Assembly (NCBI GenBank): GCA_016715405.1
Contig: JADKAE010000015.1
Span: 149,125-213,124 of the forward strand
Length of the DNA stretch: 64,000 nt
Origin: Saprospiraceae bacterium
GTDB taxonomy: Bacteria > Bacteroidota > Bacteroidia > Chitinophagales > Saprospiraceae
Reading direction: 5' to 3'
Each line of letters begins with the position of its first letter. The stretch's first letter is position 1. Below, piece by piece: positions 37,542 through 48,413 of this stretch. The translations under genes and the position numbers were made by a program. Below the pieces are notes generated by a model, which worked only from the letters and a program-made list of their open reading frames with translations, was not told the origin of the DNA and made no database searches.

Positions 37542-39143
37542 GTCGCTGCCCACCGCTGGTCAGCTTGGGGACTTCTTCGGCCAGGTAATCGCGCAATTCG
37601 GAGATCATGACCTGCCCGTCTTTGTTTTTGTCGGCTTTGCCGTCGCGCAGACCGTTGAGCAGACACCAGGTGAAAACGCCGTTTTTCCACTGCTCGCCCT
37701 CCCGGGAGAATTCCAAACCGGTGGAACTCGTGAGCACCGTGGCGCCGGTGGCCGCCCTGAGGTCGACAAACCAGCGCCGCATCAGGTTGTAAACGCGCTC
37801 GGCTTCGGTATTGCCGGCCACCAATCCCTGGTCGGACGACCTAAAGGTGATTGGCCCGGCCTGGGTGTTTTCTTTTTGGATTAATACCGCGGTTTCTTTG
37901 TCGATTTCTCCCGAAAAGCAGGCGTCTAATAACAGTAACCTGTGGCGCGCGGGGATGCCTTCAAACAGGTTTTCTATGTCGGTATAGGCAATGCCGTTTT
38001 GTGCAGGATTATTAAAGTCAACGTTTGTAGTGCCCAGGTAATAATCCAATGCGCTATCTACCAATCCGTGGCCCGCAAAAAAGACAATGATGTGGTCTTT
38101 TTCTTGGGACTGTGCCAAGGCCTGTTTTATTTTTTGAAAAGCCGCTTTTGAAAAGTCGCCCTCCAAAATATTCAGGGTGTTTATTTTATTATAAAACTTA
38201 TTTTTTTGGGTAAATAAATCGATCAGGTCTTTGGCATCTTTAGCGGCGTAGCGCAGGTTTTTGTCGGCGTCGGCATACGTCGATACGCCGATGGCGACGA
38301 GGTATAGATCGGGTTTAGCGACGGGGATTTCGCAGCGCACCGTTTGCTGGGCGCGCAGGGAGCGGCTGCCTTTTACGTTGTATGCCTCCACTTCAATGAT
38401 ATTGTCACCGGCCACGAGCGGGACAGCAATGGTTTTGTTGTATTTTTTGAGCTGTTGATTTTTAATAGAAAAACCATTATTCCCCATTAAAGGAACGCCG
38501 TTTACATAAACCATAACCCGGTCTAAAAACTCCTTAGAATCAGCGGCAGAAATCGATAAATTCAAGGTGCTTTTTTCGGTAAAAGGGGGTAAGTCGCCGG
38601 TTAACTCCACCACTGGCACGTGCAGGTCGAAATTATCGGGTTCTTTTTCATAGCCCAGCAAACGCAGTCTTTTCAGCCGGGCTTTTTTCATAGCTTCGAC
38701 CATCGCCGGGGGCGTTTGGCCAACTTTAGCCAATACTACATCGGGTTTATTAAACTGCAAATCAAACTGGTCAAAATCGTAAAGTTGACCGTCTTTTTCA
38801 AAAGCCACGCCATGGGAGGCGCCCATCCGGGTGGCCATGTAGTAGCCTTCGGGAGTGTGGATAGCGAAGTCGAGCGGACCGGTATTGTATATTTCACATT
38901 TTATAGCACCTGTTGCAAGATCGATTAAGGTAAGGCCGTTCGACTGGTTGGTAAAAGCGCAGAATTTCCAGGCGGGATCTATCTGGAAATAAATACCCAA
39001 AGTACGGGATATGATTTGCGAGAGGTTATGCAGGTGGAGTTGTTTTCCCGATTTCAAATCATAAATGCCCAGCTTTTTCTCACTATAATTGTAATAAATA
39101 GCCACTTTACTACCGTCGGGGCTCACCGACGGAGCATTGAGAA
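37495..39143 (-). CDS. Exported WD40-caspase protein, propeller end and caspase domain
   Basis: After the last propeller blades comes an Ig-like linker (STLNLSISAADSKEFLDRVMVYVNGVPL), then a C14 caspase p20-like domain: YLVAIGVSTYADADKNLRYAAKDA, catalytic His in VFFAGHGLVD (about 594) and catalytic Cys in LLLLDACFSGEID (about 644). Both catalytic residues are present, so it is predicted active, cleaving after basic residues as metacaspase-type enzymes do. Substrate unknown. Confidence 0.88.
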
Positions 39144-39851
39144 AGGGAAATCCAGCCACATCGACTCCTGGGGAATGCTACCTACAACCGCCCCCGTCCA
39201 GGTATTTACAACCAAAGTTTCGTCATTTTCAGAATAAAAAGCATAACGCCCGTCGTCGGAGAAATTCATCGCATTTCCTTGTACTACCAAATGCCGGATT
39301 TTTTTTAATTCGGGCAAGGAAATAAAAGTAAGCCGGTCTTTGCCGGCTAAAATCAACGTATCATCCATTACGGCTGCCGTCATTTTATCGCTGTTTTGGG
39401 GTTTCTCCAATGACCCCACTTTTGCGGCAGTTTCTATAGCAAAAACCGCGATATCGTCTTTTTTATCCAGGATGAGATAGGCGTTATTTTTGCTAAAATG
39501 AATACCTGGCATATCGCTTTCTGAAGGAATAACGCTCCTCACGCTGCCGTCATCGGTGTCCAGTATAGTGACTTTGTAATTGTCCTTATTACCTGAATTA
39601 AAAGCAAATAAACGACCATCCGGACTCAGTGCCCGCGAGGTCATGGCCGGGTGATGCGGAATGACAATCGATTCTGCGGTTGCCCAATTCCATATTACCA
39701 GCGTACTTGCTCCATTAAATAAAATTTTGGGCTGGGTAGGGTGAAAAGCAACCGGCTGCGCCAGGCTCATCGGCTGGATGAGCAAGTTAGGTTGCGCGGA
39801 GACGTAGCCGACGCCTAACGCCGATAAGAGCGCGAAGAATATGTATTTCAT
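39144..39851 (-). CDS. Exported WD40-caspase protein, signal peptide and propeller
   Basis: Signal peptide MKYIFFALLSALGVGYVSAQ, then WD40-like blades (SRALSPDGRLFAFNSG, MNFSDDGRYAFYSEND). One missing base near 39143 in DFPF-LNAPSVSPDGSK splits it from the caspase part. Whole protein about 785 residues. It starts 11 nt after the stop of a similar propeller gene. Confidence 0.85.
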
Positions 39852-39862
39852 TTTTCGGGGAG

Positions 39863-40117
39863 TTATTTTCCGGATGCTGTATTTATTGTAAAAATATTAA
39901 TTCCCGCGCCATCGACATACGCCAGTCGCCTGTTATTATTGGAAAAAAAGGCAAAAGCTCCCCGCCCCGGAAAAGTGGCTACCTCCTCAAGATTCGACGA
40001 CTTAAATACGGTAACCGTCGTATTTTCCTTTTTGTCAAAATTCATTTGCCCCAGCACGAAAAACTGCTTATCGGGACTAAACATAAATCCGGAATTAATA
40101 GCCTCCGCTTCTATTTT
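39863..40117 (-). CDS. Exported WD40 protein beside the caspase, C-terminal part
   Basis: Continues from the middle fragment with IEAEAINSGFMFSPDKQFFVLG and ends with the last blade (RRLAYVDGAGINIFTINTASGK). A single A missing near 40117 causes the break. Confidence 0.75.
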   Translation of the reverse strand, partial: KIEAEAINSGFMFSPDKQFFVLGQMNFDKKENTTVTVFKSSNLEEVATFPGRGAFAFFSNNNRRLAYVDGAGINIFTINTASGK

Positions 40118-40587
40118 TTCACTTCCTTACCCGTTTCCACATTCCATAAGCGGCTCACATTGCGAAAAGAAGCGCTACCCATCGTTTTGCTAACGCCAAA
40201 GAGGTATTTGCCGTCGGGCGAAAATTGCAGGTATTCAAAATAAAATCCAGGCATACCCATAAAACTGCTGACGCCGATAGTATGCAGCTTTTGGTGGGTT
40301 TTGTAATTGTAAATATGCAGCTGGTCTTGCTGGTCGGTGACGGCAATAAGCGGCTTGTCGGGGTGAATGGCGAGCGACATGCTGCTGAAAAACATCAATT
40401 CTTCTTCAGCAATATAACCGGGGCCTTCGTAAGATCCTTCGCCGTCATAAACAGATTTTTCGTCCGTTACCGCCCCCGTTGTCCAGTCTGCAACGACCAG
40501 TTCGCCTTCAACGCCTACGACCAGTATTTGCGTCGTACCGGGAATAATTTTTATTCTTTTTACTTCGGAAGTGGTGGATACTTCAAT
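40118..40587 (-). CDS. Exported WD40 protein beside the caspase, middle part
   Basis: Frame restored by one base near 40587: IEVSTTSEVKRIKIIPGTTQILVVG, then blades with SMSLAIHPDKPLIAVTDQQDQLHIYNY and YLQFSPDGKYLFG. No enzymatic motif. Confidence 0.75.
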
Positions 40588-41129
40588 TTCTTTTTGCTTC
40601 CGGCAGTCAGGTCGTATACTACAATTTCATCGCCGCTGTACCCGCGGCCCGTACTGGCGGCATTGTCATCTTCATTTGCGGTAGCCGCTTTTACCACAAC
40701 AATAAAGGCGCCGTCTTTGCTCACGTCGTAAAAATCCCGGCCGGCAAAAAAATCGATAACAGGGAGCGGCTTGCTAATATCCCAGGCAGCAACGCCTTTG
40801 TCGTTGCATACGATGAGGTGTTTTCCGTTGGGTGTGAAAAAACTGCGCCCTATGGCGCTAAATACGAATGGCATAAAGGCCGTCATCGGATTTTCTTCAT
40901 CGGTATTGCGGATAGTGGCCCGTCGTTTCAGTGTAGTCGTTTTTTTGCGCGCCCCAATATCCCACAGCGCCACTTCTCCCGATTCGCCTTCTACAGCCAT
41001 AGTCCGCTCATCAGGGCTTATACACAAAGTTTGAATGAAAGGACTTCCGGTTTGGAAAAGCGGCTGGGCCTCAGCCACCCGGCTACCCATCAAAAAGATC
41101 AGAATTACGAGGTTTAGTATTAATTTCAT
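40588..41129 (-). CDS. Exported WD40 protein beside the caspase, N-terminal part
   Basis: Signal peptide (LGSRVAEAQ-like, MKLILNLVILIFLMGS), then WD40 blades (QTLCISPDERTMAVEGESGEVALWD, SFFTPNGKHLIVCNDKGVAAWD). With the two following parts it is a propeller of about 422 residues lacking a catalytic domain. Its sequence logic mirrors the N-terminal half of the caspase protein; the two may pair as scaffold and protease. Confidence 0.8.
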
Positions 41130-41154
41130 GGTATGGTTTTTTAATTGTTTAATA

Positions 41155-41313
41155 GGGTTTGGTGCATTCGCAGTTTAGTGCATTCGCAGTTTAGTGCATG
41201 CGCAGTTTAGCGATTGGGTTTAGTTCAGGACGTTGAAAAGTTCCCCTGATCGTAAAGTCGTACAGTCGTACAGTCGCCCCCTCGCCCCCTCGCCAAATCT
41301 CCCCCTCGCCCCC
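41155..41313. repeat. Tandem repeats GTTTAGTGCATTCGC, AGTCGTAC and CCCCCTCG
   Basis: Three different arrays follow one another: four GTTTAGTGCATTCGC-type units (41158-41222) without a complementary arm, three AGTCGTAC units (41249-41272) and CCCCCTCG units (41275-41313). They lie between the divergent-looking WD40 and VOC transcription units and end at the VOC stop codon. Confidence 0.8.
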
Positions 41314-41696
41314 TCACCCAATCATGTCCCACAAATTCCGTACAAATCTGCAAAAACGCAGACTTTGCCGTAGGCTTCCACCGAAGGCTCCCTGATAATT
41401 TGGACTCCTTGATCGAGCAGATTCTGGTAATCTCTGTCAAAATCGTCGGTGTGCAGAAAGAGAAACACGCGTCCGCCGGTTTGGTTACCCACCCGGCTTT
41501 TCTGCTCCTCATTGGCGGCCTGGGCCAGCAACAGCTTACATTCGCCCTCTCCTGGAGGAGCTACCACTACCCAGCGCTTGGTGTCGCTGAGCCGGGTGTC
41601 TTCTACGAGACTAAAATGCAGCTTTTGGGTGTAAAAAGCGATGGCTTCGTCGTAGTCGTTTACGACCAGGGCAAGTTGGGCTATTTTCTGATTCAT
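41314..41696 (-). CDS. VOC (glyoxalase/bleomycin resistance) family protein
   Basis: About 127 residues of a single vicinal-oxygen-chelate fold: LALVVNDYDEAIAFYTQKLHFSLVEDT, GRVFLFLHTDDFDRDYQNLLDQGV, EPSVEAYGKVCVFADLYGN. One missing A near 41335 breaks the end; corrected it reads YGNLWDMIG and ends at 41314. Reaction unknown; such proteins are commonly metal-dependent lyases or antibiotic binders. Confidence 0.8.
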
Positions 41697-41748
41697 AAAG
41701 CCAAGATTATGGATTTTCGGGAATATTCACACTTTCCTTGCTGTAAAC

Positions 41749-41793
41749 TTGGAAAGTTTGGGTTTGTATATTAACTTTGAATTTCAAAGTACT
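41749..41793 (+). promoter_or_regulatory. Promoter with operator ACTTTG-N5-CAAAGT (copy 3)
   Basis: TTG (41749-41751) and TAACTTTG (41772-41779) are 20 nt apart, an exact -33/-7 pair. The -7 box is one half of ACTTTG-AATTT-CAAAGT (41774-41790), followed by ACTTT as in the copies at 10.1 and 11.1 kb. The radical SAM gene starts 35 nt downstream of the palindrome. Confidence 0.65.
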
Positions 41794-41824
41794 TTTAAAT
41801 TCATAATTTCCACAACCCACTCTT

Positions 41825-42676
41825 ATGAAGATCGACATAATAGTAGCTTACATTCAGCGGTATGAATTTGGGCACGAAAAAGATTTTGTTCCTCCCATAA
41901 CGGGGATACATTTAGCGGCAATTACGCCTCAAAAACACGAGGTAAAAGTAATTCACCAGCAAGTGGAAGCGATAGATTTTGATTCAGATGCCGATTTAAT
42001 CGCTATTTCTTTTTTTAGCGGTTTTGCCAATGCCGCATATCATATTGCCGGCGAGTACAAGAAGAAAAATAAAATGGTAATTGGAGGAGGGCCTCATGTG
42101 ACTTATAACGAGGAAGAGTCGCTGCAATATTTTGATTCTATTGTCACAGGAGAGGCGGAAAATGTGTGGGAATTATTACTACATGACGCAGAAAAAGGGA
42201 CATTGAAAAATATTTATCGCGGCACTCCTTGTGATATGAAAAATTTACCGGCCCCCCGCTATGATTTATTGCCTAACAAATATTTTATAAAAAAAGTACT
42301 GCAAGCAACAAGAGGTTGCCCTTTCTCTTGCTCGTTTTGCACGGTACCTTCTTTAAATCCGGGATTTAGATTGCGCCCTGTCGAAGATGTGATAAGAGAT
42401 GCTTCGTATGACGATTTCCCTTACTGGTGGCAAAGAAAGGTTGTCTGGTTTTGGGATGATAATTTAACCATCCGGAGACCCTACATAAAATCCTTGCTTA
42501 AAGAAATGATACCGCTTAAAAAGTGGTGGCTTACCCAGGCCAGCATGGACATAGCCCAGGATGCCGAGCTGCTTGATTTGATGAAAAAATCAGGATGTAT
42601 CGGAGTTTTTCTGGAGATTGAATCTTTTTGGGGTAGCTTCTTAAAAGATGCCAACAAAAGACAAAACAAAATTTGA
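41825..42676 (+). CDS. B12-binding-domain radical SAM protein, N-terminal part
   Basis: N-terminal cobalamin-binding Rossmann domain (residues 1-125, VIGGGPHVTYNEEE, VTGEAENVW), then the radical SAM core with the cluster motif CPFSCSFC (CxxxCxxC) at about residue 165. It probably performs a radical methylation or ring-forming step in cell-envelope or lipid chemistry (class B-like), substrate unknown. Two compensating indels near 42629-42641 garble ESFGVASLKDANK, and an extra T near 42673 shifts the rest. Confidence 0.87.
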   Translation: MKIDIIVAYIQRYEFGHEKDFVPPITGIHLAAITPQKHEVKVIHQQVEAIDFDSDADLIAISFFSGFANAAYHIAGEYKKKNKMVIGGGPHVTYNEEESLQYFDSIVTGEAENVWELLLHDAEKGTLKNIYRGTPCDMKNLPAPRYDLLPNKYFIKKVLQATRGCPFSCSFCTVPSLNPGFRLRPVEDVIRDASYDDFPYWWQRKVVWFWDDNLTIRRPYIKSLLKEMIPLKKWWLTQASMDIAQDAELLDLMKKSGCIGVFLEIESFWGSFLKDANKRQNKI

Positions 42677-43193
42677 AAATTACAAAACAGCAGTAACTGA
42701 AATCAGAAAAAGGGGAATTGCAGTAATGGCGGGTTTTATTGCCGGTTTTGATAATGATGATTATGCGGCAATAGTCTCTATGTCAGACAGACTAATGGAA
42801 ATAGGCATCGACGTGCCGTTTTTGAGTATTATGACGCCGTTTAAAGGCACTGAATTATATGAAAAATTAAAGGTAGAAGACAGAATGCTGGAAGACAGGG
42901 GGTGGAATTATTACAACGGTTACAATGTAGCGTTTCAGCCCAATAATCTGACACCCGCTGAACTATTGCAGGCTCACAGGGAATTGTGGAAAAAAAGCTT
43001 CAGTTTCAAAAATTCACTAAAAAGGATAATCAAAGGTTTTACATTGCGAAGAGGAGCTTTTTTATTGATGCTTTTTATGAATGCATTTTATTGTTTAAAA
43101 AAGCTGAGAGGGAACTATCCAATAGATATGTCAAAGCGGAAGGAAGTTGTCTCGCATGTCGTCAAGATGCCGGTTTTTCAGCGTCAGTTGTAA
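42674..43193 (+). CDS. B12-binding-domain radical SAM protein, C-terminal part
   Basis: Continues ENYKTAVTEIRKRGIAVMAGFIAGFDNDD and FLSIMTPFKGTELYEKLKVEDRM, the usual end of the barrel. A C-terminal helical domain (QPNNLTPAELLQAHRELWKKSFS) follows. Full length about 455 residues. Confidence 0.85.
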
Positions 43194-43289
43194 GTTTGTT
43201 TATGGGTTGATGCGTAAATTGGGTTAGCGGATAGTCGATAAAAATCAAAAAAAAACCGAAATTAGCTTTTTGTCAAAAAAACAAAACCG

Positions 43290-45244
43290 ATGCCGCCTAA
43301 TTCTGCCATAAAGTTGATACACAGACTTTCAATCCTTTGCCTGTTCATCGGCGTCCAATCGCTTATTGCTCAAAATGCTCCCTTCAACCGAGGCGTAAAC
43401 CTCACCGGCTGGCTCCAGGCAAACAGCGCCCAGGACATACAATTTTCAAAAATACCAAACAGGATTTCGAACAAATCCAGAGCCTCGGCTGCGACGTGAT
43501 ACGCCTGCCCATCAACCTGCACTACATGACCAACGGCGCGCCCGACTATACCCTCGATCCGCTTTTCCTCGGGTTTCTCGACGAGGTGGCCGACTGGGCC
43601 GAAGAGCTGAACCTTCATCTCATTTTTGACAACCATACTTTCGATCCCTCCACAGATACAGACCCTGCCGTCGGCGGCATCCTCGAAAAGGTGTGGCTGC
43701 AAATGGCCCAGCATTTCAAAAACCGTTCTGACCTGATCTACTACGAAATCCTCAACGAACCACACGGCATTTCTGACGCGCTCTGGAACGCCATCCAGCA
43801 GGACGTGGTGCAGACTATCCGCGCCGTTGACAATACGCACTGGATTATCGTCGGCGGGGCCGGCTGGAACAGCTACTACAATCTCGACGATATGCCTGTA
43901 TACAGCGACGACAAGCTGATTTACACCTTTCATTTCTACGATCCCTTCCTCTTTACACACCAGGGCGCAAGTTGGGTGACGCCTTCGCTGGTACCCCTGG
44001 CAGATATGCCTTTCCCGTACAATGCGGCAGGCATGCCCTCGATGCCCCCTTCATTCGCAGGCACCTGGGTGGGTGATGCGTTTAACAATTATTCCAACGA
44101 CGGAACGGTGGCCAGGGTGCAACAGCTACTCAATATCGCCATCCAGTTCAGAGAAGAACGACAGGCGCCCATCTTTTGCGGCGAAATGGGCGTATTCATG
44201 CCCAATAGCGACAATGACGACCGGGTATTCTGGTACCAGGTGGTCAGGCAGTACCTCGAAGATAACGACATCTCCTGGACCATGTGGGATTACCATGGCG
44301 GCTTCGGGCTCTTCGAAGCCGGCAGCGACGGCCTTTTCGACCACGACCTCAATGTGCCGATGCTCGAAGCGCTGGGCTTCAACCTGCCCCCCCAATCGCC
44401 ATTCGTACTTACGCCCGACAGCACAGGTTTTCCTATCTATACCGACTACATCGGCGCCAAAATTTACGAATCGAGTTATAGCAGCGGTTCGCTCCAGTTT
44501 TATTCGCAAGACCTCCCCAATAATGGCCACTATTGTATTCGCTGGACCGGCGCGGCCCAATACAACAATATCGGCTTTGACTTCCGCCCCGACAAAGACC
44601 TTTCATACCTGCTCAGCGAAGGGTATGCCCTCGACTTTCTAGTGCGGGGTAATACGCCGGGGCTGGAATTCGATATGCGTTTTATCGATACCGACACCGA
44701 CACCCCCAACGACCACCCCTGGCGCATGCGGGTGACTATCGACGAAAGTTACGCTCCCTGGGACGGCCACTGGCACCACATACATATCCCGCTTGCAGAC
44801 TTCACCGAACACGGCGCCTGGGAAGATGATACCTGGTACAACCCGCAGGGCGACTTCGACTGGGCCGCCGTAGACCGCTTTGAAATCGTAGCCGAACATT
44901 CCCCGCTTCAGAATGCCGGCTTTTGGTTTGACAATATCCAGGTGACCAACCTCGACACCGCGCAGGTATTCGAAACCGGTGTTTTGGAAACGGCAAGCCC
45001 GACGGCTGTCCTTCCTCAACTGGGCATTTTCCCCAACCCGGCAGGTGATTTTGTGCGGGTCAAAACCGATTTCCAGCATGAAATAGATTGGCAATTAAGC
45101 GACCTGATGGGCAGGATAGTCAGGAAAGGCGTATTAAAACAAAGTAGCTTCATTGACCTTTCAGACTTGTCTACAGGCCCCTATTTTTTTACATGGACCG
45201 ACAGGGCAGGGATATTCGGGGTGAAAAAATTGGTGAAATATTGA
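43290..45244 (+). CDS. GH5 endoglucanase-like enzyme with T9SS sorting domain
   Basis: Signal peptide (GVQSLIAQNAPF), GH5 barrel (RGVNLTGWLQ; DVIRLPINLHYM; acid/base Glu in ILNEPHG, about residue 156; nucleophile Glu in FCGEMGVF, about 297). A beta-sandwich carbohydrate-binding-like domain covers about residues 380-560. A type IX secretion C-terminal domain follows (FPNPAGDFVRVKTD ... GPYFFTW, GVKKLVKY). A base is missing near 43450, so the first 55 residues are in another frame. Predicted cell-surface or secreted beta-glucanase; cellulose, xyloglucan or mannan cannot be separated by sequence. Confidence 0.88.
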
Positions 45245-45252
45245 TGGCCTCG

Positions 45253-45356
45253 ACTGCTCGCAAAGTCGTACAGTCCTACAGTCGTAAAGTCGTACAGTCG
45301 TACAGTCGTACAGTCCTACAGTCGTAAAGTCCTACAGTCGTACAGTCCTAAAGTCA
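45253..45356. repeat. Tandem repeat, unit AGTCGTAC / AGTCCTAC (8 nt)
   Basis: About twelve 8-nt units with G/C and C/A variation (AGTCGTAC, AGTCCTAC, AGTCGTAA), in one orientation, without a complementary arm. It begins 8 nt after the GH5 stop and ends in the stop codon of the next, converging gene. Confidence 0.9.
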
Positions 45357-46524
45357 CAACCTCCCTCCCGGCAAGCTCCCCTCCAAAATATCCTCCGTCT
45401 GCTCCGCATCAAAAAGGCGGTTCTAACAGATCGGGATTTAGGTGGGAACTCCGGAATAAATCGACGATAAAATGCAGGCGGTCGTACAAATCGGCCCAAT
45501 CCGCTGCGCCGGTGTCGCGCATGCTGTCGGGGGTAGGGTCTACCTGTGCCAGCATGGCTTTCAGATCGGGATTTTTTAGCTGTCGCAAAATCGCCGGAAA
45601 ATTGGCCTTCAGGTCGTCGCCCAATTTCAGGGTCTCGGCTTTGGGGAAACCAAGGGCCATCATGTGGTCAGAGAGGATGATCCGGATATGCCGGCGAGCC
45701 GCGTCAAAAAAATTGGTAATGGCCCTGTCAAGGGTGGTGGGCCGGCCCAGCAGGCGCTGTAGTATTATGCTAAAATACACAATCCAACTGCTGCGGGGAA
45801 ACAGACAGCCGAGCAGGCGTAGTTTGAACTGATGTGGCTCGGCTACCGACGCTTCGAGCGCTTCGGCGATCTCGGGCTGCAGGCGCGTTTGCTCGTGAAA
45901 ACCGATTTCGATATTGGCCATCAAGCTCAGCTCGGCTTTGGCCTGGGCGTCGGGTTCAAACATGGCCTGGTAGTAGCGCCTGAAAGCCTGCTGAAGATAG
46001 CGCTGCCCGTCGGGTGGATCACCCGCCCGCAATGCTTCGCAGAAACCGGTGATATGCGCTTCATTGTATGTTTCATCCGACAGGCAGGTTTCGATAAAGC
46101 GGGCAAATTCGCGGCCTATCTCGGCGTAAACTTTTTGGTTGCCGCGGGCTACGGCGTCGCCGGCCCGGTCGGCGGCAGATTGCGGGTTGATCAATTCCCA
46201 TATCAGCTTCCGAAGGCCTTTTTTGTCGGGCGGACTGCTGCCCAGCATGATCGTATCAACCAGATTGACCATGGCATCGTTGAGCACCGGCGCATTGGCC
46301 AGCAACTGTTGCAGCGACCGCGAGAGGTCTTCGCCCCGGATGGTATTTCCCGCCTGCTTCGAAGCCCAGGTGGCAAACGTGCACCAGTTGGCGCAGGCGC
46401 CGAGCCGCCCGGTCATTGCCGCCGACAATTCGTGATAACTCTGCGTGATCTGCAAATTGCGAATCACCGCCACGGGGTGTGTGGCGATGCGGTCGACGTC
46501 GGCGATGGTGGTAAATGGTCGCAT
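45354..46524 (-). CDS. Conserved protein of unknown function, about 390 residues
   Basis: A mostly helical soluble protein starting MRPFTTIADVDRIATHPVAVIRNLQITQSYHELSAAM..ANWCTFATWASKQAG. No motif or fold recognised with confidence. A missing base near 45425 truncates the frame at 45409; corrected it continues RLFDAEQTEDILEGSLPGGRL and ends at 45354. ATG 46524 is preferred over an in-frame TTG at 46530. Confidence 0.5.
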
Positions 46525-46682
46525 GCCCAAGTTTAGGGGTTTTTTAGCAATTTTTAATTAAGCATGGCCCGTATGTGTGGAAAATACCGCTGTGCCTCGC
46601 GATATTCATAGAAACATAACTATATTTATAGCTTGCGCTTGATGAATTTTCTCACAAACACTATTCACATAATTGAACGACT

Positions 46683-47411
46683 ATGGAAGACAGGAAAAAG
46701 CCAATCAAATTAACCAGGGCCGAAGGCGGAGAAACGACCGCTGCAAATACTTTTGTGGCAAGCGACGAGAGCAAGTCAAAGGCCAGAACCCTGCGCATCC
46801 TTGCCATTCTTTCATGGATTGCAGCCATCGGTTTTGAAGTCGGCGCCATCCTTGTACTCAAAAAAGTGCCCATCAATACCACCTGGCTCATCGTCATGAT
46901 CGTGGTGGATTTGATTTTTGCCGTAGTAGGCTCCATGCTCTGGAAAAAATCGAACCGGCTTGATCCCGCTTCTGAAAAGGACAAGACCAAATTTTTCATC
47001 CAGAACCAGTTGGGCGCCATCATGGGCATCATTGCGTTTTTGCCCCTCGTGATACTCATTTTCACAAACAAAGACCTGAGTGGCAAGCAAAAAGGACTGG
47101 TTGGCACCATTGCAGTAGTAGCCATGCTGATTGCGGGTATCACGGGCGTGGATTTCAACCCGCCCTCTCAGGAGCAATACGCCGACCAGACAAGAGAAGT
47201 CGAAACGCTCATGGATGGCGTAAACCACGTGTTTTGGACCAAATCGGGCAAGAGTTATCACCTGTACCAGGATTGCTCTTATATCAACTCCGCCAGGACC
47301 ACCGAAATATTTGAAGGCACCGTTGCCCAGGCCAGGGAATTGAAGAATATCACCGATCTGTGCGACCGCTGTGAGAATAGGCGGGTAAAGGAGAAGGGAG
47401 GGGAAGAGTAA
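46683..47411 (+). CDS. Membrane protein with C-terminal Cys/His motif
   Basis: 242 residues with four hydrophobic segments (about 38-58, 66-86, 112-128, 140-155). The exposed tail is SGKSYHLYQDCSYIN...LCDRCENRR. The C...H...C/CxxC spacing resembles Ada-type or zinc-binding tails. Function unknown; no neighbours in an evident operon. Confidence 0.55.
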   Translation: MEDRKKPIKLTRAEGGETTAANTFVASDESKSKARTLRILAILSWIAAIGFEVGAILVLKKVPINTTWLIVMIVVDLIFAVVGSMLWKKSNRLDPASEKDKTKFFIQNQLGAIMGIIAFLPLVILIFTNKDLSGKQKGLVGTIAVVAMLIAGITGVDFNPPSQEQYADQTREVETLMDGVNHVFWTKSGKSYHLYQDCSYINSARTTEIFEGTVAQARELKNITDLCDRCENRRVKEKGGEE

Positions 47412-47450
47412 TTAAACCCCACGGGCGAGCTTTTTTATAATCAAAATCTT

Positions 47451-47497
47451 CGCTAAGGCTTATTACTCCGCTAAGGCTTTGCACTAGCGGAGTAATA
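47451..47497. terminator. Hairpin ATTACTCCGCT/AGCGGAGTAAT
   Basis: Perfect 11-bp stem (47462-47472, 47486-47496) preceded by a direct repeat CGCTAAGGCTT (47451 and 47470). No T run follows. Placed at the 3' side of the membrane protein gene. Confidence 0.5.
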
Positions 47498-47599
47498 GCT
47501 ATTTCCCTATCTTATCCGAGGTAATAGATGCCAGGTATGCTTCAACGAGTCTGGAAAGACTGGTATTATGAAGTTGGGCAAAAAGAAAGCTATAAAATC

Positions 47600-48391
47600 A
47601 TGATAAAAATTATCGGCATTCCTTTCGACGCAAATTCTTCTTTTCTCAGAGGTCCGGCTTATGCCCCGCAACGCATCCGGTTAATGGACAAAGAAGGTTC
47701 TGCAAATGCATTTTCAGAAAGCGGTTTGGAAATAAAGGAAAATTACAATTATCAAGACTGCGGCGATATTTATTTTGAGGATGCTAATCCCCAAAAAGCA
47801 TTTAACACGATAAAAAATACGATACATAACCTGATACAAGACAATAGCAAGGTCATTTCTATCGGAGGTGATCATTCGGTGAGTTATCCCGTAATAAGGG
47901 CTTTTGCGGATAAATACGAGAAACTAAACATCCTGCATCTGGATGCCCACGGCGATTTATACGACAATTACGACAATAATCCTTTTTCTCATGCTTCGCC
48001 TTTTGCAAGAATCATGGAAAGTGGAAAAATAAATTCACTGACGCAGGTCGGCATCCGCACATTAAATACGCACCAAAGAGAACAGATAACGAGATTTGGC
48101 GTGAAAACCATTGAGATGAAGGATTTCGATTTTAATTTTATTCAAACGCTCCAATCGCCCCTTTATATTTCTTTGGATTTAGACGTGCTCGACCCCGCAT
48201 TTGCCCCGGGTATTTCCCACCACGAACCGGGCGGTATGACAACCAGAGAATTGATCAAAATAATTCAAGCTATTCCGGTTGAGATCGTAGGCGCAGATAT
48301 TGTAGAATATAACCCGATGAGAGACGTACATGATATGACAGCCATGGTCGGATATAAATTATTAAAAGAGCTGGTAGCAAAAATGATTTAA
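47600..48391 (+). CDS. Agmatinase/arginase-family ureohydrolase
   Basis: About 263 residues from ATG 47600. Manganese-binding and catalytic motifs of the family are GGDHSVSYP, LDAHGDLYD and SLDLDVLDPAFAPGISHHEPGG. Probably hydrolyses agmatine to putrescine and urea, though arginase or formimidoylglutamase cannot be excluded. An in-frame ATG at 47528 would add 24 residues without family similarity. The 3' end converges closely on the next gene. Confidence 0.8.
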   Translation: MIKIIGIPFDANSSFLRGPAYAPQRIRLMDKEGSANAFSESGLEIKENYNYQDCGDIYFEDANPQKAFNTIKNTIHNLIQDNSKVISIGGDHSVSYPVIRAFADKYEKLNILHLDAHGDLYDNYDNNPFSHASPFARIMESGKINSLTQVGIRTLNTHQREQITRFGVKTIEMKDFDFNFIQTLQSPLYISLDLDVLDPAFAPGISHHEPGGMTTRELIKIIQAIPVEIVGADIVEYNPMRDVHDMTAMVGYKLLKELVAKMI

Positions 48392-48413
48392 CGCCCCCCC
48401 TCTCCAAGTCGCC

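Noticed and set aside
45253..45356. CRISPR array
   Set aside because: Units are 8 nt and contiguous, with no unique spacers, no leader and no cas genes in the window.
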